64,000 nucleotides of DNA from Rotaria socialis (Eukaryota; Rotifera; Eurotatoria; Philodinida; Philodinidae). Numbering within the stretch: the first letter of the stretch is position 1; each line of letters opens with the position of its first letter. This document shows, piece by piece, positions 25,802 through 37,173 of this stretch. A program made the translations under genes and the position numbers. The DNA is taken from positions 62,001 through 126,000 of the forward strand of contig CAJNYU010002054.1 in NCBI GenBank assembly GCA_905331475.1, read 5' to 3'. Below the pieces are notes generated by a model. That model saw only the letters and a list, made by a program, of their open reading frames with translations. It was not told where the DNA came from and ran no database searches.

Positions 25802-28561
25802 TCAATTGAAATTTTTTTCTTTTCTCTGCTCTTGTGCCACATAAGCCCGAACAAGCATTGAACCAACAGCGTTAACAGAAGTTGGTTGCGTAGGAAAAGC
25901 CCATGGTGTTGGATTATCCTCTATTGGTAAGATATTCATTGAGGGTGACGACAAGAAAGTAGTCTGAGACGCTGTCAATGCTGGAGCATCAAACAGTGAA
26001 AGTGACCCAGATAGAAACGAATCTTCACTAAATAAATCTGCTGTTGCCTGTCGTGGTTTACTATTGACATATTGTTGTCGATAGTCTCGCATATCTTCGC
26101 TGTCTATTTTCTTGTTATTGTCAGGTAAGTGACCAGTACAGTGTCCTTTGCATGATTCGCAGTAGACACGTTTGTCTCTCCAAAACCATCGGCGCAATCG
26201 TCTCCTTAGAAAATAGAATGACATCAATTCTGAAAACATAATATTAAAATATTTCTACGTACCAGAAGACGCCTCGACAGCATCGACAACAAAGACAGGC
26301 AGTTAATATGCCGACAGCAAGCAATAGTGGAACACCAAGAGCGAGTCCAATCACAAGAGGCAAATAATTGAACGCTTGAGTATTGAGATTTTCTGAGAGC
26401 GTCGAAGTGGTCAACGTTGTTGAACTTGTTGACGTTGTCGATGTAGAAGATGTTGTCGACGTACTGGTCGTAGTAGTTGTTGTGGCCGTTGTAGTTGTAG
26501 TTGTTGTGGTTGCAGTTGTTGTAGTTGTTGTTGATGTCGTGGTGGCTGTTGTTGTCGTTGTTGTAGTTGATGTTGTCGATGTGGTTGTTGATGTTGTAGC
26601 ACTAGTTGAGGTAGTCGTCGTCGATGTTGTTGCGGTTGTAGTTGTTGTTGTTATGCAAAGTTCAGACGAGTTTTTCACAGTGAAAATTATACAATACTGG
26701 TTAGATTGCAATTTTTTTCTAATGAATAAAAATTGAAAGATATTAAAATGATGACATGCTTAAAAAGAAAACCATATACTTTGTAATTGCAATGACACAG
26801 AGCTGCCGATATCCAATTTGATTCATCTGCGGTGTCCAATTGAACTCGACATAAGAGACCGAGGAGTTTGCTGATACACTTGTCAGATTACTACGACTCA
26901 TACCAGTAATATTCATGGAAACAAGAATATCTGCAAGTGTGTCTATACTTGGAATGCATTGATTCTTTGCAGATATATTAAAGGTAATTGAGACGTTGGC
27001 TTGCACTTCTAAGCACTGTTGTAGAGGGAAAATTGTAGGATTCTTTGAGCAAGTTGGTTCAGGTTGTACATAAATCAACAATTGAACAGGAACAGAACTC
27101 ATAGGTACCATACTTGTTGTATTGATGAAGTCTTCAACCTATATTTAAAAAATATATCTGTCTACTGTATACTAAATATAAATATAAGATATACTTATGT
27201 TATAAATCATTTCATATCTTGCTTTTTATTAAAATAGGAAGAATGTAGTTTTTTGGAATTTTTTATTTCATATATAAGATAGAAAATAAATATTCGTCCT
27301 TGTACCTATTTACTATGTTGATTTACTCAGTCAGAATGAATCACTGTTCGTAATGGCAAAACAATTGAACATTCTACTACTATTAGTCACAATAACTCAT
27401 CAAATACAAACAATCATACACTAATAGCATTAATATATTTACCTGAATAGCAACACCGTACCAGACACCACCCTTGAGGCCCGTGAATGTGACAGTGCAG
27501 TCGGTTAGATTTGTACCATTAGGCATACTATCAGGATAACAAATGCCACCACATTCGTCAACCGCCTGGCGATGAGGAAACGATGAAGTTGATTTTAATG
27601 GCTTTTGACCGTCGATTGTAGTTGTAACAGTGGTGATTGAATCATCATATGTGAAGATTTCATCGGCTGTGCCTGTTCCAATGATTGTACTCGTATCCGT
27701 TGCCATTAGACAATCTCCACTGTCAGTACATGTTGCACCAGTACAAGTTGTAGAAACACAGCTAGAACAGTTGCAGCTACAACCATATGAGCATAATGAG
27801 CTACAATTACCGCTACACGCAGATCCAGATCTCTTCTCCCTAAAATGAATCGATTCTTCGTCGGTAGTTAATTTGTTGTAAACATGAGTCACAGATTGAT
27901 GCTCGATATGTTCTTCTTCTGATCGTTTTCGTCTTCGATATCCGGCTGTATATGTTGACCATCGACATCGTACATCATCCCCTACGTTCACATCCGACAC
28001 AGAAATGTTAATTTGTATTGTCTGATTTACCATAGTATATTGAGGCGAAACAAAATTGGCAACAGGTGGAGTATTAATGAAACCATCTGGTCGTTTTCGA
28101 AGATCAATATATGCTACAATCGACCATTGAAGACCGCTTTGCAACGGATCATTTAATGCTACCCAAGAAGACCCTCTATAAGCTAGATAGAAATGTGCAT
28201 CAGCAGAAAGCGTAACATTGCGTGATCGTTCACTTATCATCGTTTTCAAAGTTGAATTAAACGATATGCAGTCAGTGAGAATGCTGATTGGAGCATTAGA
28301 ATAACCACCATCAGTAGAGCAGTCGACAACACAAGTCAAATTAGTGTTGGCACTACTTCTACCGCTGGTTGTGATAGGTACATCGTTGGCGCACCGTATA
28401 TTTGGATATGTCCATGAATATAACTGAATAATATCAATATCATTTGAAGTATCATTATCATAAGGATCAATGGGACTCCATCGGATTGTTCCTCCATTGA
28501 AGTGAGTTGCATCAGTAAAAATGAAAGAAGAAAACATTATCAATAGACCCAACCGCATCAT
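25802..28561 (-). CDS. Large secreted/type I membrane glycoprotein with threonine-rich stalk
   Basis: Four exons (28561–27443, 27138–26780, 26718–26263, 26204–25802) join to 778 residues. A hydrophobic signal peptide (about residues 1–18) precedes THFNGGTIRW. The ectodomain has many N-glycosylation sequons, two basic motifs that could be proprotein convertase sites (RRRKR, FREKR), a very cysteine-rich patch rich in Ser and Gly, and a second globular part ending near SNQYCIIFTV. Residues about 516–599 are almost pure Thr with Ser and Ala, a mucin-like stalk. A membrane helix follows at about 612–635 with CCRCCR after it. The cytoplasmic tail of about 140 residues is soluble. I recall similar uncharacterised proteins in invertebrates but no named domain. 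A cell-surface role is inferred from topology. The last intron is only 58 bp. Confidence 0.8.
26395..26660. repeat. Coding GTT/GTC triplet repeat (Thr stalk)
   Basis: The imperfect triplet repeat encodes the Thr-rich stalk on the minus strand. On the plus strand it produces a long Val-rich frame, which is an artefact. Confidence 0.85.
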
Positions 28562-28782
28562 TCTTTACGATGTACGTTAATCAATCAGAATCTACAACAT
28601 CATATTTAAAAAATAGAGCTGTTACACATCAATAAAAAATACTCTCCTGAGCTAATAGATTTTCTAATGAAGAGATTATTTTTGTCAACATAATATTTTC
28701 TACACAAATCAAAGCTAATTTAGTTATCTGATAATGTTAGATGCGAAACTGATAGTATTTTCTTATAAGATATTCATATCAA

Positions 28783-29061
28783 TTTGAATGAGAAAGGAAA
28801 CGAAAATGTTTTTCTAGTTGTAAATTTAGAACTCGAATTGACACCCCTGTTAACTTAGCAAAAGTTTTTGTAACGTAACTGACTGGTTATTTTAGTGTTG
28901 GAGCATGGAGGCACAAAACATCTCTGGTGGTGACTGTAGTATGGCATAGTTGCTACAATTTTCAGGTATCTCTACTGTGATTAAAGTGGATAGATATCAA
29001 TTCGAATTGGAATTATAAATTTATAGCTAGGAAATTTTTTTTGTTTCCTTTCTCATTCAAA
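28783..29061. repeat. Degenerate foldback element
   Basis: Two inverted arms of about 65 bp, both starting TTTGAATGAGAAAGGAAAC and ending near TCGAATTGA, enclose about 150 bp. Identity is roughly three quarters. I found no clear target duplication. It lies in an otherwise featureless intergenic stretch (28562–30429). Confidence 0.55.
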
Positions 29062-30429
29062 AGGACATGGATGGGGATTTTTTTCGAATTCAAATTAGAC
29101 GTCTACTACAAGTTGCTCTGTCTTATCGATTCTCAATATCCATAAACAGAAAAGAAGCTATCGCATAAGTATCTATTACTCGTAAAAAGTCATATTACTC
29201 GTTGAAATAATTGTTATCTGAAGTACTGACGAAACAGTGCGTCTATTGTTTTTTTCCTAGTTTGTCAAATTAGGTGACGATGGTGGGGAATTTGTTTTGT
29301 TAATGAAACGAATATAGCTTGTGTGACCCTTTACACTTTTTTGCCATCTGAAACCATACCAGAAATGATTATTTTTTCGATTTTTTTTCAGGCTTATGAA
29401 TATTCAATCACATCGAGATGCTTACTTGTAGTTACTAGCAATGCAAAGGTGCGTATTATTTATATAGTTCATTGTTACTTAAATAAAATAAAATAAAGCT
29501 CCACTGGATAAAGTTTGAAAGAGCAACATTTATATTCATGGCAGAAGAAAAAAGTCGCACTGTAATTTTGATAGTCGATCATTTCAGAAAACATTTTCGT
29601 AATTTTTAAACTACGAACAAGAATTTTGTCATTTGAAAATGCTCATCGGGCACTAAGGTATATCGATTCTTCTCATTTTTGTGAAATTTCAAGTAGAAAA
29701 GAGACTTAAATCCTTGGAAATGATCATTGGCTCTTTATAATCTGCGGAATATGAATAACGCAGTCACTAATAAAAATTCTAGGATTCATAAGTTATGTCT
29801 AAGAAAAGATTCTTCTTAGTTTTTTCGAAAATAAAGCAGTATAACTTCGACTGTCAAGCAAGTACAATACGTAGTTTGATGATACTTAACTACAAATATG
29901 ATCCAAATAGTATAGAATAAAACAGTTTGAATTTCATTTCTGTCAATACTTTTTAATAAGGCTTGATTTTCTAATGCATGGAGAAAGCGTATGCTCGATA
30001 TTTCTTTTTTCATTCCTTTTTAATTAAATAGATTAGTAAACAAAAGTCTATCGCTATTCTATTATTTAATGAACTGATTGCATGTTCTACTAGTGTTGCT
30101 TTCGTACAACATCAGACAAAAAAAAACTATATTTGCCACATCAAACAAAAAGAGAAAAAAGAAACAAAATGTATTAATTAAAATAGTTTTTCAAAAAAAT
30201 TAATCCAATTGGTTTAGTTGAAAGAGAAAATTATAAATATACGCTGCATTCAAAGGCTAAATAAGTATTTACAGATGAGTATTCATTATCAACTAGAATA
30301 GAATTTTCTCAAAGTAAGTAAAATAGCGAATGGAAAATGAGCCTTGTTAGATAGAAACGAACGAGTCGACCATTTTTAGTTTATTTTAAATTTAGACGTC
30401 TATTCATTCAAAAATACACTCTCATATTC

Positions 30430-31063
30430 GGGAACCGGCAATTTAAGCACGGGAAAGATCAGCACGGATAGATCAGCACGGAATAATCAGCACGTAAAAG
30501 TTCAGCACAAGGATTGATAAACACAAGATCAATTCAGCACAGGAAGAATAAGCACATTTATTCATCAGCACCAAAATTAAATACTAATAAATCTTAATCA
30601 TAGGATTTTTTCAAATAATAAGAAAAATAAGAATAATTCGAAATTTAAAACGAAAAATTATTTCTACTTCAATTTGTAGTTGTTTATCTAGTTCTTTTAT
30701 AATAAAATAAATAATGAATTTCTACTAGAGCTTTCGACTCAATACAGTGGAGTCATTTTCAATATAAAAATAGTTGATTTCATCTTGTTGAATGTGTTGT
30801 TGAGTTCATCAACTACAAATTGAAGTCGAAATAATTTTTCGTTTTAAATTTCGAATTATTCTTATTTTTCTTATTATTTGAAAAAATCCTATGATTAAAA
30901 TTTATTAGTATTTAATTTTGGTGCTGATGAATAAATGTGTTTATTCTTCCTGTGCTGAATTGATCTTGTGCTTATCAATCCTTGTGCTGAATTATTACGT
31001 GCTGATTATTCCGTGCTGATCTATCCGTGCTGACTTTTCCTGTGCTTAACTTTCACCAATCCC
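30430..31063. mobile_element. Foldback transposon with TCAGCAC motif array and 8-bp target duplication
   Basis: A 634-bp element with arms of roughly 240 bp in inverted orientation (about 30440–30690 and 30805–31055). Each arm begins near its end with TTAAGCAC and carries about eight copies of a GCAC motif, mostly TCAGCAC, spaced 13–20 bp apart. Arm identity is above 90 per cent by eye. The ends read GGGAACC and, inward from the right, GGGATTGG. A perfect 8-bp direct repeat TCATATTC flanks it (30422–30429 and 31064–31071), as for hAT-type insertion. No open frame. Confidence 0.8.
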
Positions 31064-31071
31064 TCATATTC

Positions 31072-31907
31072 ATAATAGGAAATCGATGTTGCCAATCTGT
31101 TATAAATTTTTGATTAAAATGATGTTGTTCAATGTCAAGTTGACAGAAAAAAACAATACTTTCAGCTCTTTCACCTTTACGACGACTTGAGTATATTCAT
31201 GTCATTTTTATGGTCTCACGAAAAAGTATCTAGATTGTTTCAAATCAACTCAAAAGCAAGTATGATATTAAAAATGAATCACAAATACAATGTCAAGATT
31301 ATTAATACCACAAAATAATTTATCGAAAAAAGAAACATCGTAAAAGAATTACATCATCATTATTTCGTTAACCAAAACTATATAACGATAAGCAAAAAAA
31401 AAAGAATTCAGTTTCTTAGATTTATTTGAAATAGGAAAAATGAAATAAATAAAAATAGATTGATCCATAATTTGCAACATATAATTATCAATTACTTGAA
31501 TACCACCGATACAGAAACTGACCGTAATTCATTTTTTCTCTCTCCAAAATTAATAGAAATCAATTGTTCTTTTACAAAATTCAGTCAAGTTTTTCTTGAC
31601 AATACTTTGAATTGAAATATCTTTCAATTAGTGAACAGAATCTGAGCTAATCAATGGCATACGATGGAACTTTATCTACATAAAAAACTAAGTACACCTT
31701 ATTTAAACTACCAAGTAAGTTTAGCTGATTTTAAAACGTGTTTTTATTCGACATGAAAGTATGAACAACAATTGATGGTTTTCATCTGTTTTTAAAGAGA
31801 GCCAATAGATAGTAGAGACTATCGGTGGATACTCTATTCAATAAAATAATTATCTGATAAAAAAATTCTAAATACATTCAAATAGTGAAAAATGTAGCAT
31901 TTAGTTT
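31072..31907. other. Intergenic region, nothing seen
   Basis: AT-rich sequence without coding signals or repeats that I could recognise. Confidence 0.45.
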
Positions 31908-32292
31908 AATTCACACGAGTGCAGCTGTGGCAACAACAATGAGTTCATCGAAAGTTTGACGCGGCTAAATATATTCATCAATGTTGTAGTTAAAAATCGA
32001 TAACTGGTGTTAGGTTAATGAAACATCAGGTTGTGATAATGCTGCATTAGGAAATAGACGAATGAATGACAAATCAAGAATATCAACATTATTTACAACA
32101 AAAAACATTCAAAAATAATTTTTTTTTTAAATCAATAATAATCTGAAGATGGCATGCGGTGTATCAATTGTTGAAATATCATTAAAACTATTGAAATTAA
32201 AATACAATAAGATTTAACATCGTGAATATATTTAGCTGCATCACGTTTTCGCTTAACTCATTGTTGTTCCTACAGCTTCACATGTGTGAATT
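31908..32292. repeat. Foldback element, about 385 bp
   Basis: Inverted arms of about 70 bp: AATTCACACGAGTGCAGCTG at the left, and AATTCACACATGTGAAGCTG read inward from the right. Both continue through ACAACAATGAGTT to CTAAATATATTCA. Identity is close to 80 per cent. No convincing target duplication. A short coding-like stretch (about 32022–32106, reading GCDNAALGNRRMND) lies inside; it is too short to name. Confidence 0.6.
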
Positions 32293-33596
32293 GTCTTGGT
32301 AGAGAAGTTTTAGTGAAGACTAAAGTTACTGTTGGTAGTAAAAGGAGAGAAGGAAAGTTATGCGTTTGTAACTTACACATAGAAAAGTAAAACGGGCTAA
32401 CATGAATTTCTCGTGGACCTATGCATAATGGATTACAAGATGCGAAAAATCAATTGGCTAAAGGTTCTAAAGATTTAAACATTTCAAAAGTTCAACTAAG
32501 TCTTTTAATCTAATTAATACACCTATGTGATTTTTATAAGAATTTGAAAATCGAAATCAATACTTTCGAAAGTTTGACGAAATACTATTGATAACAGATA
32601 GGATAGACTAAATTTAATTATTTTAAATGTTTCTCGCTCAAATGGAATCTGTGATTGAATTTCTAATGAGCTTCGCAAATAATTGCAGTTAAAAGATTCA
32701 CGTTGTAAATGTGTGTGCTGAATAACCAAAGAATGTATAATATATCAAATTATTATATTATTTCAAACGTCTCGGATCGAAGAATCAATGTTTTTTACTT
32801 GGAAATTGATAGTTCATCCTATTTTAATGATCCACATATAGTCTAGCTATTTCTAACCAATTTGGGTACATTTAGCTTTGCATTTATGAGAAACGATTCA
32901 CGATTGCGATAAAAAATGATATACTTTTATAATTTATAGCGTCACTCTGCATACTGACAACTCCTGTGAAGTGACTCGTAACTAAATTTAACTGGTAAAA
33001 CTTTCGATTCACTCATATTTTCTTTTCTATCATAGTGCTTTTGAGAATTGCTAGGAAAATTTTTCAACAGCCGTTAAGAATATTATAATCGAAATAATGA
33101 AGTTTTTTTAAGACGATGTTTACTAGGATTCGATATTTAGTTAAATTATAACAAGACGTTATTCATACATAAGCAATCATGATTGCACGAACCATCTATC
33201 TACTGAACTGAAAGCCTGCTTGACTCTAGTTTTTACAGAAATTTTAGTGCTGAAATAAAATTCATTATCATTGCGTCGATCGACTTCTTTTTTTTATATT
33301 ATAGTTAAGTATGTTAAAAGGTCTACGAGCTTACTTACAAATGTCAATCGATTTTCCATTAACTATCATGTGCTTATACATTGAATAATACGAATGAGTT
33401 TTCCATCATGAGGTTCTAAGATTTTTTCTCTTACACTCTCTTAAGCTCTGCTAAGCATGAGCGATATTAGTCAGAGACTATCACTATTCTAACAGATTTA
33501 GCAGAGAAAATAAAATCTTCGATGAGATTATACTTATTGAAGATCAAATTTATGGAAAACCTGTCTTTAGTATTGTTTTGAAAGTCACAATACAAT
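32293..33596. other. Intergenic region, nothing seen
   Basis: AT-rich sequence with no coding or repeat structure that I can support. Confidence 0.45.
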
Positions 33597-34071
33597 ATGA
33601 AGAATAATATCCTTGTTACTCGAACATATCAATGTTTTGAAGGTGAGAATGTTCAAAACTCTTTCTATTATAATAAGGCTGTTATGGATGATCTTGATGA
33701 CGAACTTCTTGATCAAGGCGAAATGAATGACTTGTTTAGTCGATCCGTTGACCAAAATATGGATTTGACTGATTGTGATCTTTAAAATGGTATTAAATTC
33801 ATTGTTACTCATAAAATTCAAATCTATATAAAGAATTAGTTAATGCTGGTATAGACTCATATGATGTTCAATCCATCTCATCGTATAGTAACATAAATAT
33901 ACCAAATGCTCATGTTGAATCTATTGACGTTCGAAAAATAATAGGTATAACGAACAGAAGTAAGTGCTTTCTATCGTATTCTGATTTCCATATATTCATT
34001 TTATATCAGAAGGGTGTTCCGACTGATGAATTCGGTTTACCAAAGTATTTAGCAACAGCAATGAAAAATTA
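33597..34071 (+). pseudogene. Two coding-like fragments in different frames, unknown gene
   Basis: 33597–33785 encodes 62 residues from an ATG (rich in Asp, Asn and Glu after residue 28). From about 33818 another frame stays open to TAA at 34069–34071, including QKGVPTDEFGLPKYLATAMKN without its last residue in places where codon choice looks natural. No GT–AG intron joins the two frames cleanly, because a stop ends the first. It is either a broken gene or a short gene whose splicing I misread. The family is not recognised. Confidence 0.3.
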
Positions 34072-34117
34072 AAAATACAAACATTTCGTTTTTATTTTTA
34101 CAAATATAATTAAATAA

Positions 34118-34649
34118 TTAGAAACATTTTTTCCAACATGACATTTTACCCATAACTGACCATTTTATGCAACGACACTTCCCTGAGCAACATTGAGAAT
34201 CAGCTGCACATACATTGGTTGTTAATCGACAAGCTTCTTGACTTGAGATAATCAGATGTGTGTTAGGACCACCATAAGAATAATACGACGAAGAAATTGG
34301 AGCTGTGAATGATGATGGATGCTCAAGATCACGAATATCACGTGAAAATTGATCTAGGTGAAAACGACGAGATTGAACAAATGTTGGAGATTTTTCATGC
34401 GAATGCGAAAATTTATATTGATGTTGAGAATATTTTTTTTCTAAATTAGATTGTGCATTTTTTGGATTAATATTCAGGTTTGTAGGTCGACTACGACCGG
34501 ACGATTGACTATAGAGTTCACGAGCTGGAAAAAAAACATCATGTTCCTGAGATTGGAATTCTTGATAAATTAAATTATTTACCTGCATGAATTTGCAATT
34601 TCTGTGTTAAAATAATCAAGACAGTACAAATTAGAATTAATCGAATCAT
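34118..34649 (-). CDS. Small secreted propeptide with C-terminal knottin-like cysteine motif
   Basis: Two exons (34649–34583 and 34524–34118) separated by a 58-bp GT–AG intron give 157 residues. Exon 1 encodes a hydrophobic signal peptide of about 22 residues starting MIRLILIC; cleavage after IHA is likely. A long polar, basic region without cysteine follows, like a propeptide. The last 37 residues contain all eight downstream cysteines in the order C-x6-C-x5-CC-x3-C-x-C-x10-C-x3-C. The central VC…DSQCCSGKC is the usual signature of inhibitor cystine knot peptides, a fold used by neuropeptides, protease inhibitors, antimicrobial and venom peptides alike. The sequence does not tell which. Basic residues dominate the tail. 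An uncleaved secreted protein is also possible. Confidence 0.72.
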
Positions 34650-34856
34650 TCAGATATTTTTCAACAGAAAGCAACAGCTACACAATAAAAATCGATGTGT
34701 TTTCTTTCTTTTCTATAATGCTAGCAACGTTGATAGAATGTATGAGGTCAATATATAGCCGACGAAATGAATTGGAGCAGGTCACCTATGATTATTCTCT
34801 TTCTTTCTCACTATTCCATAGTTTCCGTCAATGACTTCTTGATGATCTTAAAACAC

Positions 34857-34889
<33 letters not shown>

Positions 34890-35643
34890 CTGAGAGGAAA
34901 CGTCAGACAAAATCTGAACGATATCAATTTTTAATGGCAACAGTTGTTCACAACTCAATAGGATACTTCAAATCAATGTTGGCCCTCTGAAAAAAAAGTA
35001 CTGCTGCCGATTGACGGAAGTCTCGCACTGATTGATATATAAAATGTGATGCAATATCATCTTGTATTTCATTCAATGTTGACATTCTATTAGTATCATA
35101 AATAGAAATCTAAGCAATTGTCGTGACATTTTTCCAGCACTTGAAATCAATTCGAATTGGAATTGAGTAGTTTAATAGTAGGTTGAATTATGTCTTTACA
35201 CGAATTATTCCTATTTGGATTTTTCAAAATATAAGTTTCATATTTTAGCCACAGATGAGAGATAAATACTTCCTGTAACAGTTTGCTGTATCCCGGTGAC
35301 TCTATCAGAACTGACAAATATTTTCATTATTGCATAGAAAAATTCGAAGATAAAAGTAGTCGTTAATTCGCTTTCTTGAATGAAGGAGAATTTAAAATAA
35401 ATTATTTATCAAATATCTTTTCAATCGACTTTGCAGTGCAATGATTGAGCAATTAAGTATAAGCACAGTGAAGTAGACAACTAGACTCCAACAATATAGA
35501 GGCGCTAGTGTGAAATTTTTCAATAATAAATAAAAAAAAATAACAACTCATGTTTTGATTTGATGACGACTTATCAGGCAAAGAAACATAATATAGTAGA
35601 AGAGCTACTGTAAACAGTTGACATACTACTCTACTGAAATACG
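34650..35643. other. Intergenic region with (GA)n tract
   Basis: Holds the promoter side of the knottin-like gene (−) and of the P450 (+). A GA run occupies about 34856–34890. A short palindromic stretch ATCAATTCGAATTGGAATT near 35147 is identical to one near 28997. No gene is seen. Confidence 0.6.
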
Positions 35644-37173
35644 ATGGTATTGCAATTACTTCTGTATACATCTTTTAGTTTTATTTTCTTATTTTTTCTA
35701 AGCGTGTACTGGAAATTTATTCGTTCATCAAAACGTATCTACGATACACTTCAGAGTCAAGGTATACCTAGTGAACCATTTGTACCCATTGTCGGGCAAC
35801 TGTCTGAATTACGTCGTCGCCGTGAACAAGGTCAATTATTAGAATATCATCAAGAATTAACTAAAAAACATGGATTAATCTATCTGTTTTGGCTGGGTCC
35901 ATATTCTCGTCTTGTTATACAAGAACCTGATTTGATTGCTGATGTTGTCGGTAGAACAAGCGCTCAGAATTATATGAAACCGGTTGATCTTGGTCTTCGC
36001 TTAAAACCAATTATTGGTATTCATAATCTTTTTGTTAGTAATGGAACTGAACATGAACGAGCTCGAAAAATGCTCAATCCAGCATTTCACTTTACTAATC
36101 TTCGATCTATGGTTTCTATTATGACATATCAAACACAAAAGTCAATAGATACACTTCTTGAATCATCGTCAGCAATTAATTTGGCCATAGAATTTAGTAA
36201 TTTGACATTATCTATCATTGCTTCGAGTGCTTTCGGTAAAAGTTTTGAAACAATGACAAATGCACGGGAAATTGTTGTTCGTGGATTTACTGAAGTCCTA
36301 TCAGCTATTTCTTATCGTGCTTCACGAATGATTACATTTTTTCCTATTGTATCACAATTACCATTTTGGAAAAAGAATATTGTTGATAAAGGTACTCGAG
36401 ACGTGAATAATTTTGTTGATCAAATTATAACTGATCGAAGACAAGGTCAATCGGAAAGTTTATGTGCAGGTACAGATCTTCTTGATTTACTTCTTTCTGC
36501 TGTCGATACTCAAGGGCAACCATTTACTGATCAAGAAATAAAAGATCAAGCATTAACATTTGTATTTGCTGGCCATGAAACAACAAGTAATTTAATGGTA
36601 TGGGTTATCTATGAATTAATGACAAATCCATCTGTTTATCGAGCTTGTCAAGATGAAGTTGATCGAATATTACCCGATGGAATGATTCCAACTTATGAAC
36701 ATTTGAATGAGTTACATACAATTGAAGCTGTTCTTCAAGAAACACTTCGTTTATATCCTCCGGCACCATTTTTTATTCGACAATGCATCAAAGAACAAAC
36801 CATTGGATCTACAACTGATCATCCGTTTCGTATTCCAGAAGGAGCTATAATTCTTACCAATGTATATGCAGTTCACCGTCGATCTGAATATTGGCCAAAA
36901 CCAAATGAATTCGATTATACCCGTTGGTTACGTGATCCGGTAACTAATTTGAAACCAAAACTAGCTCATCCATTCTGTTATTTACCATTTGCTGCTGGGC
37001 CGCGAAACTGTATTGGCCAAAATTTTGCATCACTCGAAGCTAAAGTTATTTTAGCGATGCTTGTACAACAATGTCATTTTCAATTGGAACCAGGACAAAA
37101 GATAGTACCTGAAATTCGACTAACGATGAGACCAAAATATGGTTTGTTAGCGAAAATTACTCGCAGGCGATAG
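35644..37173 (+). CDS. Cytochrome P450, CYP4-like, microsomal
   Basis: One uninterrupted frame of 509 residues, full family length. An N-terminal membrane anchor (residues about 3–24) and a basic stop-transfer stretch place it on the ER. The I-helix oxygen-binding motif AGHETTS lies near 310–316, the K-helix ExxR (ETLR) near 366, and the heme-binding loop FAAGPRNCIG at about 449–458 with the thiolate cysteine at 456. The loop reads like CYP4 (FSAGPRNCIGQ), and CYP4 members hydroxylate fatty acids and xenobiotics. Substrate and exact family cannot be set from sequence by eye. The gene has no introns, unlike all its larger neighbours, which suggests a retrocopy or an intron-poor family. The ATG at 35644 begins the anchor directly. 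Confidence 0.93.
   Translation: MVLQLLLYTSFSFIFLFFLSVYWKFIRSSKRIYDTLQSQGIPSEPFVPIVGQLSELRRRREQGQLLEYHQELTKKHGLIYLFWLGPYSRLVIQEPDLIADVVGRTSAQNYMKPVDLGLRLKPIIGIHNLFVSNGTEHERARKMLNPAFHFTNLRSMVSIMTYQTQKSIDTLLESSSAINLAIEFSNLTLSIIASSAFGKSFETMTNAREIVVRGFTEVLSAISYRASRMITFFPIVSQLPFWKKNIVDKGTRDVNNFVDQIITDRRQGQSESLCAGTDLLDLLLSAVDTQGQPFTDQEIKDQALTFVFAGHETTSNLMVWVIYELMTNPSVYRACQDEVDRILPDGMIPTYEHLNELHTIEAVLQETLRLYPPAPFFIRQCIKEQTIGSTTDHPFRIPEGAIILTNVYAVHRRSEYWPKPNEFDYTRWLRDPVTNLKPKLAHPFCYLPFAAGPRNCIGQNFASLEAKVILAMLVQQCHFQLEPGQKIVPEIRLTMRPKYGLLAKITRRR

Noticed and set aside
26383-26736. Long Val-rich plus-strand frame
   Set aside because: It is the antisense reading of the Thr-rich triplet repeat of the membrane protein.
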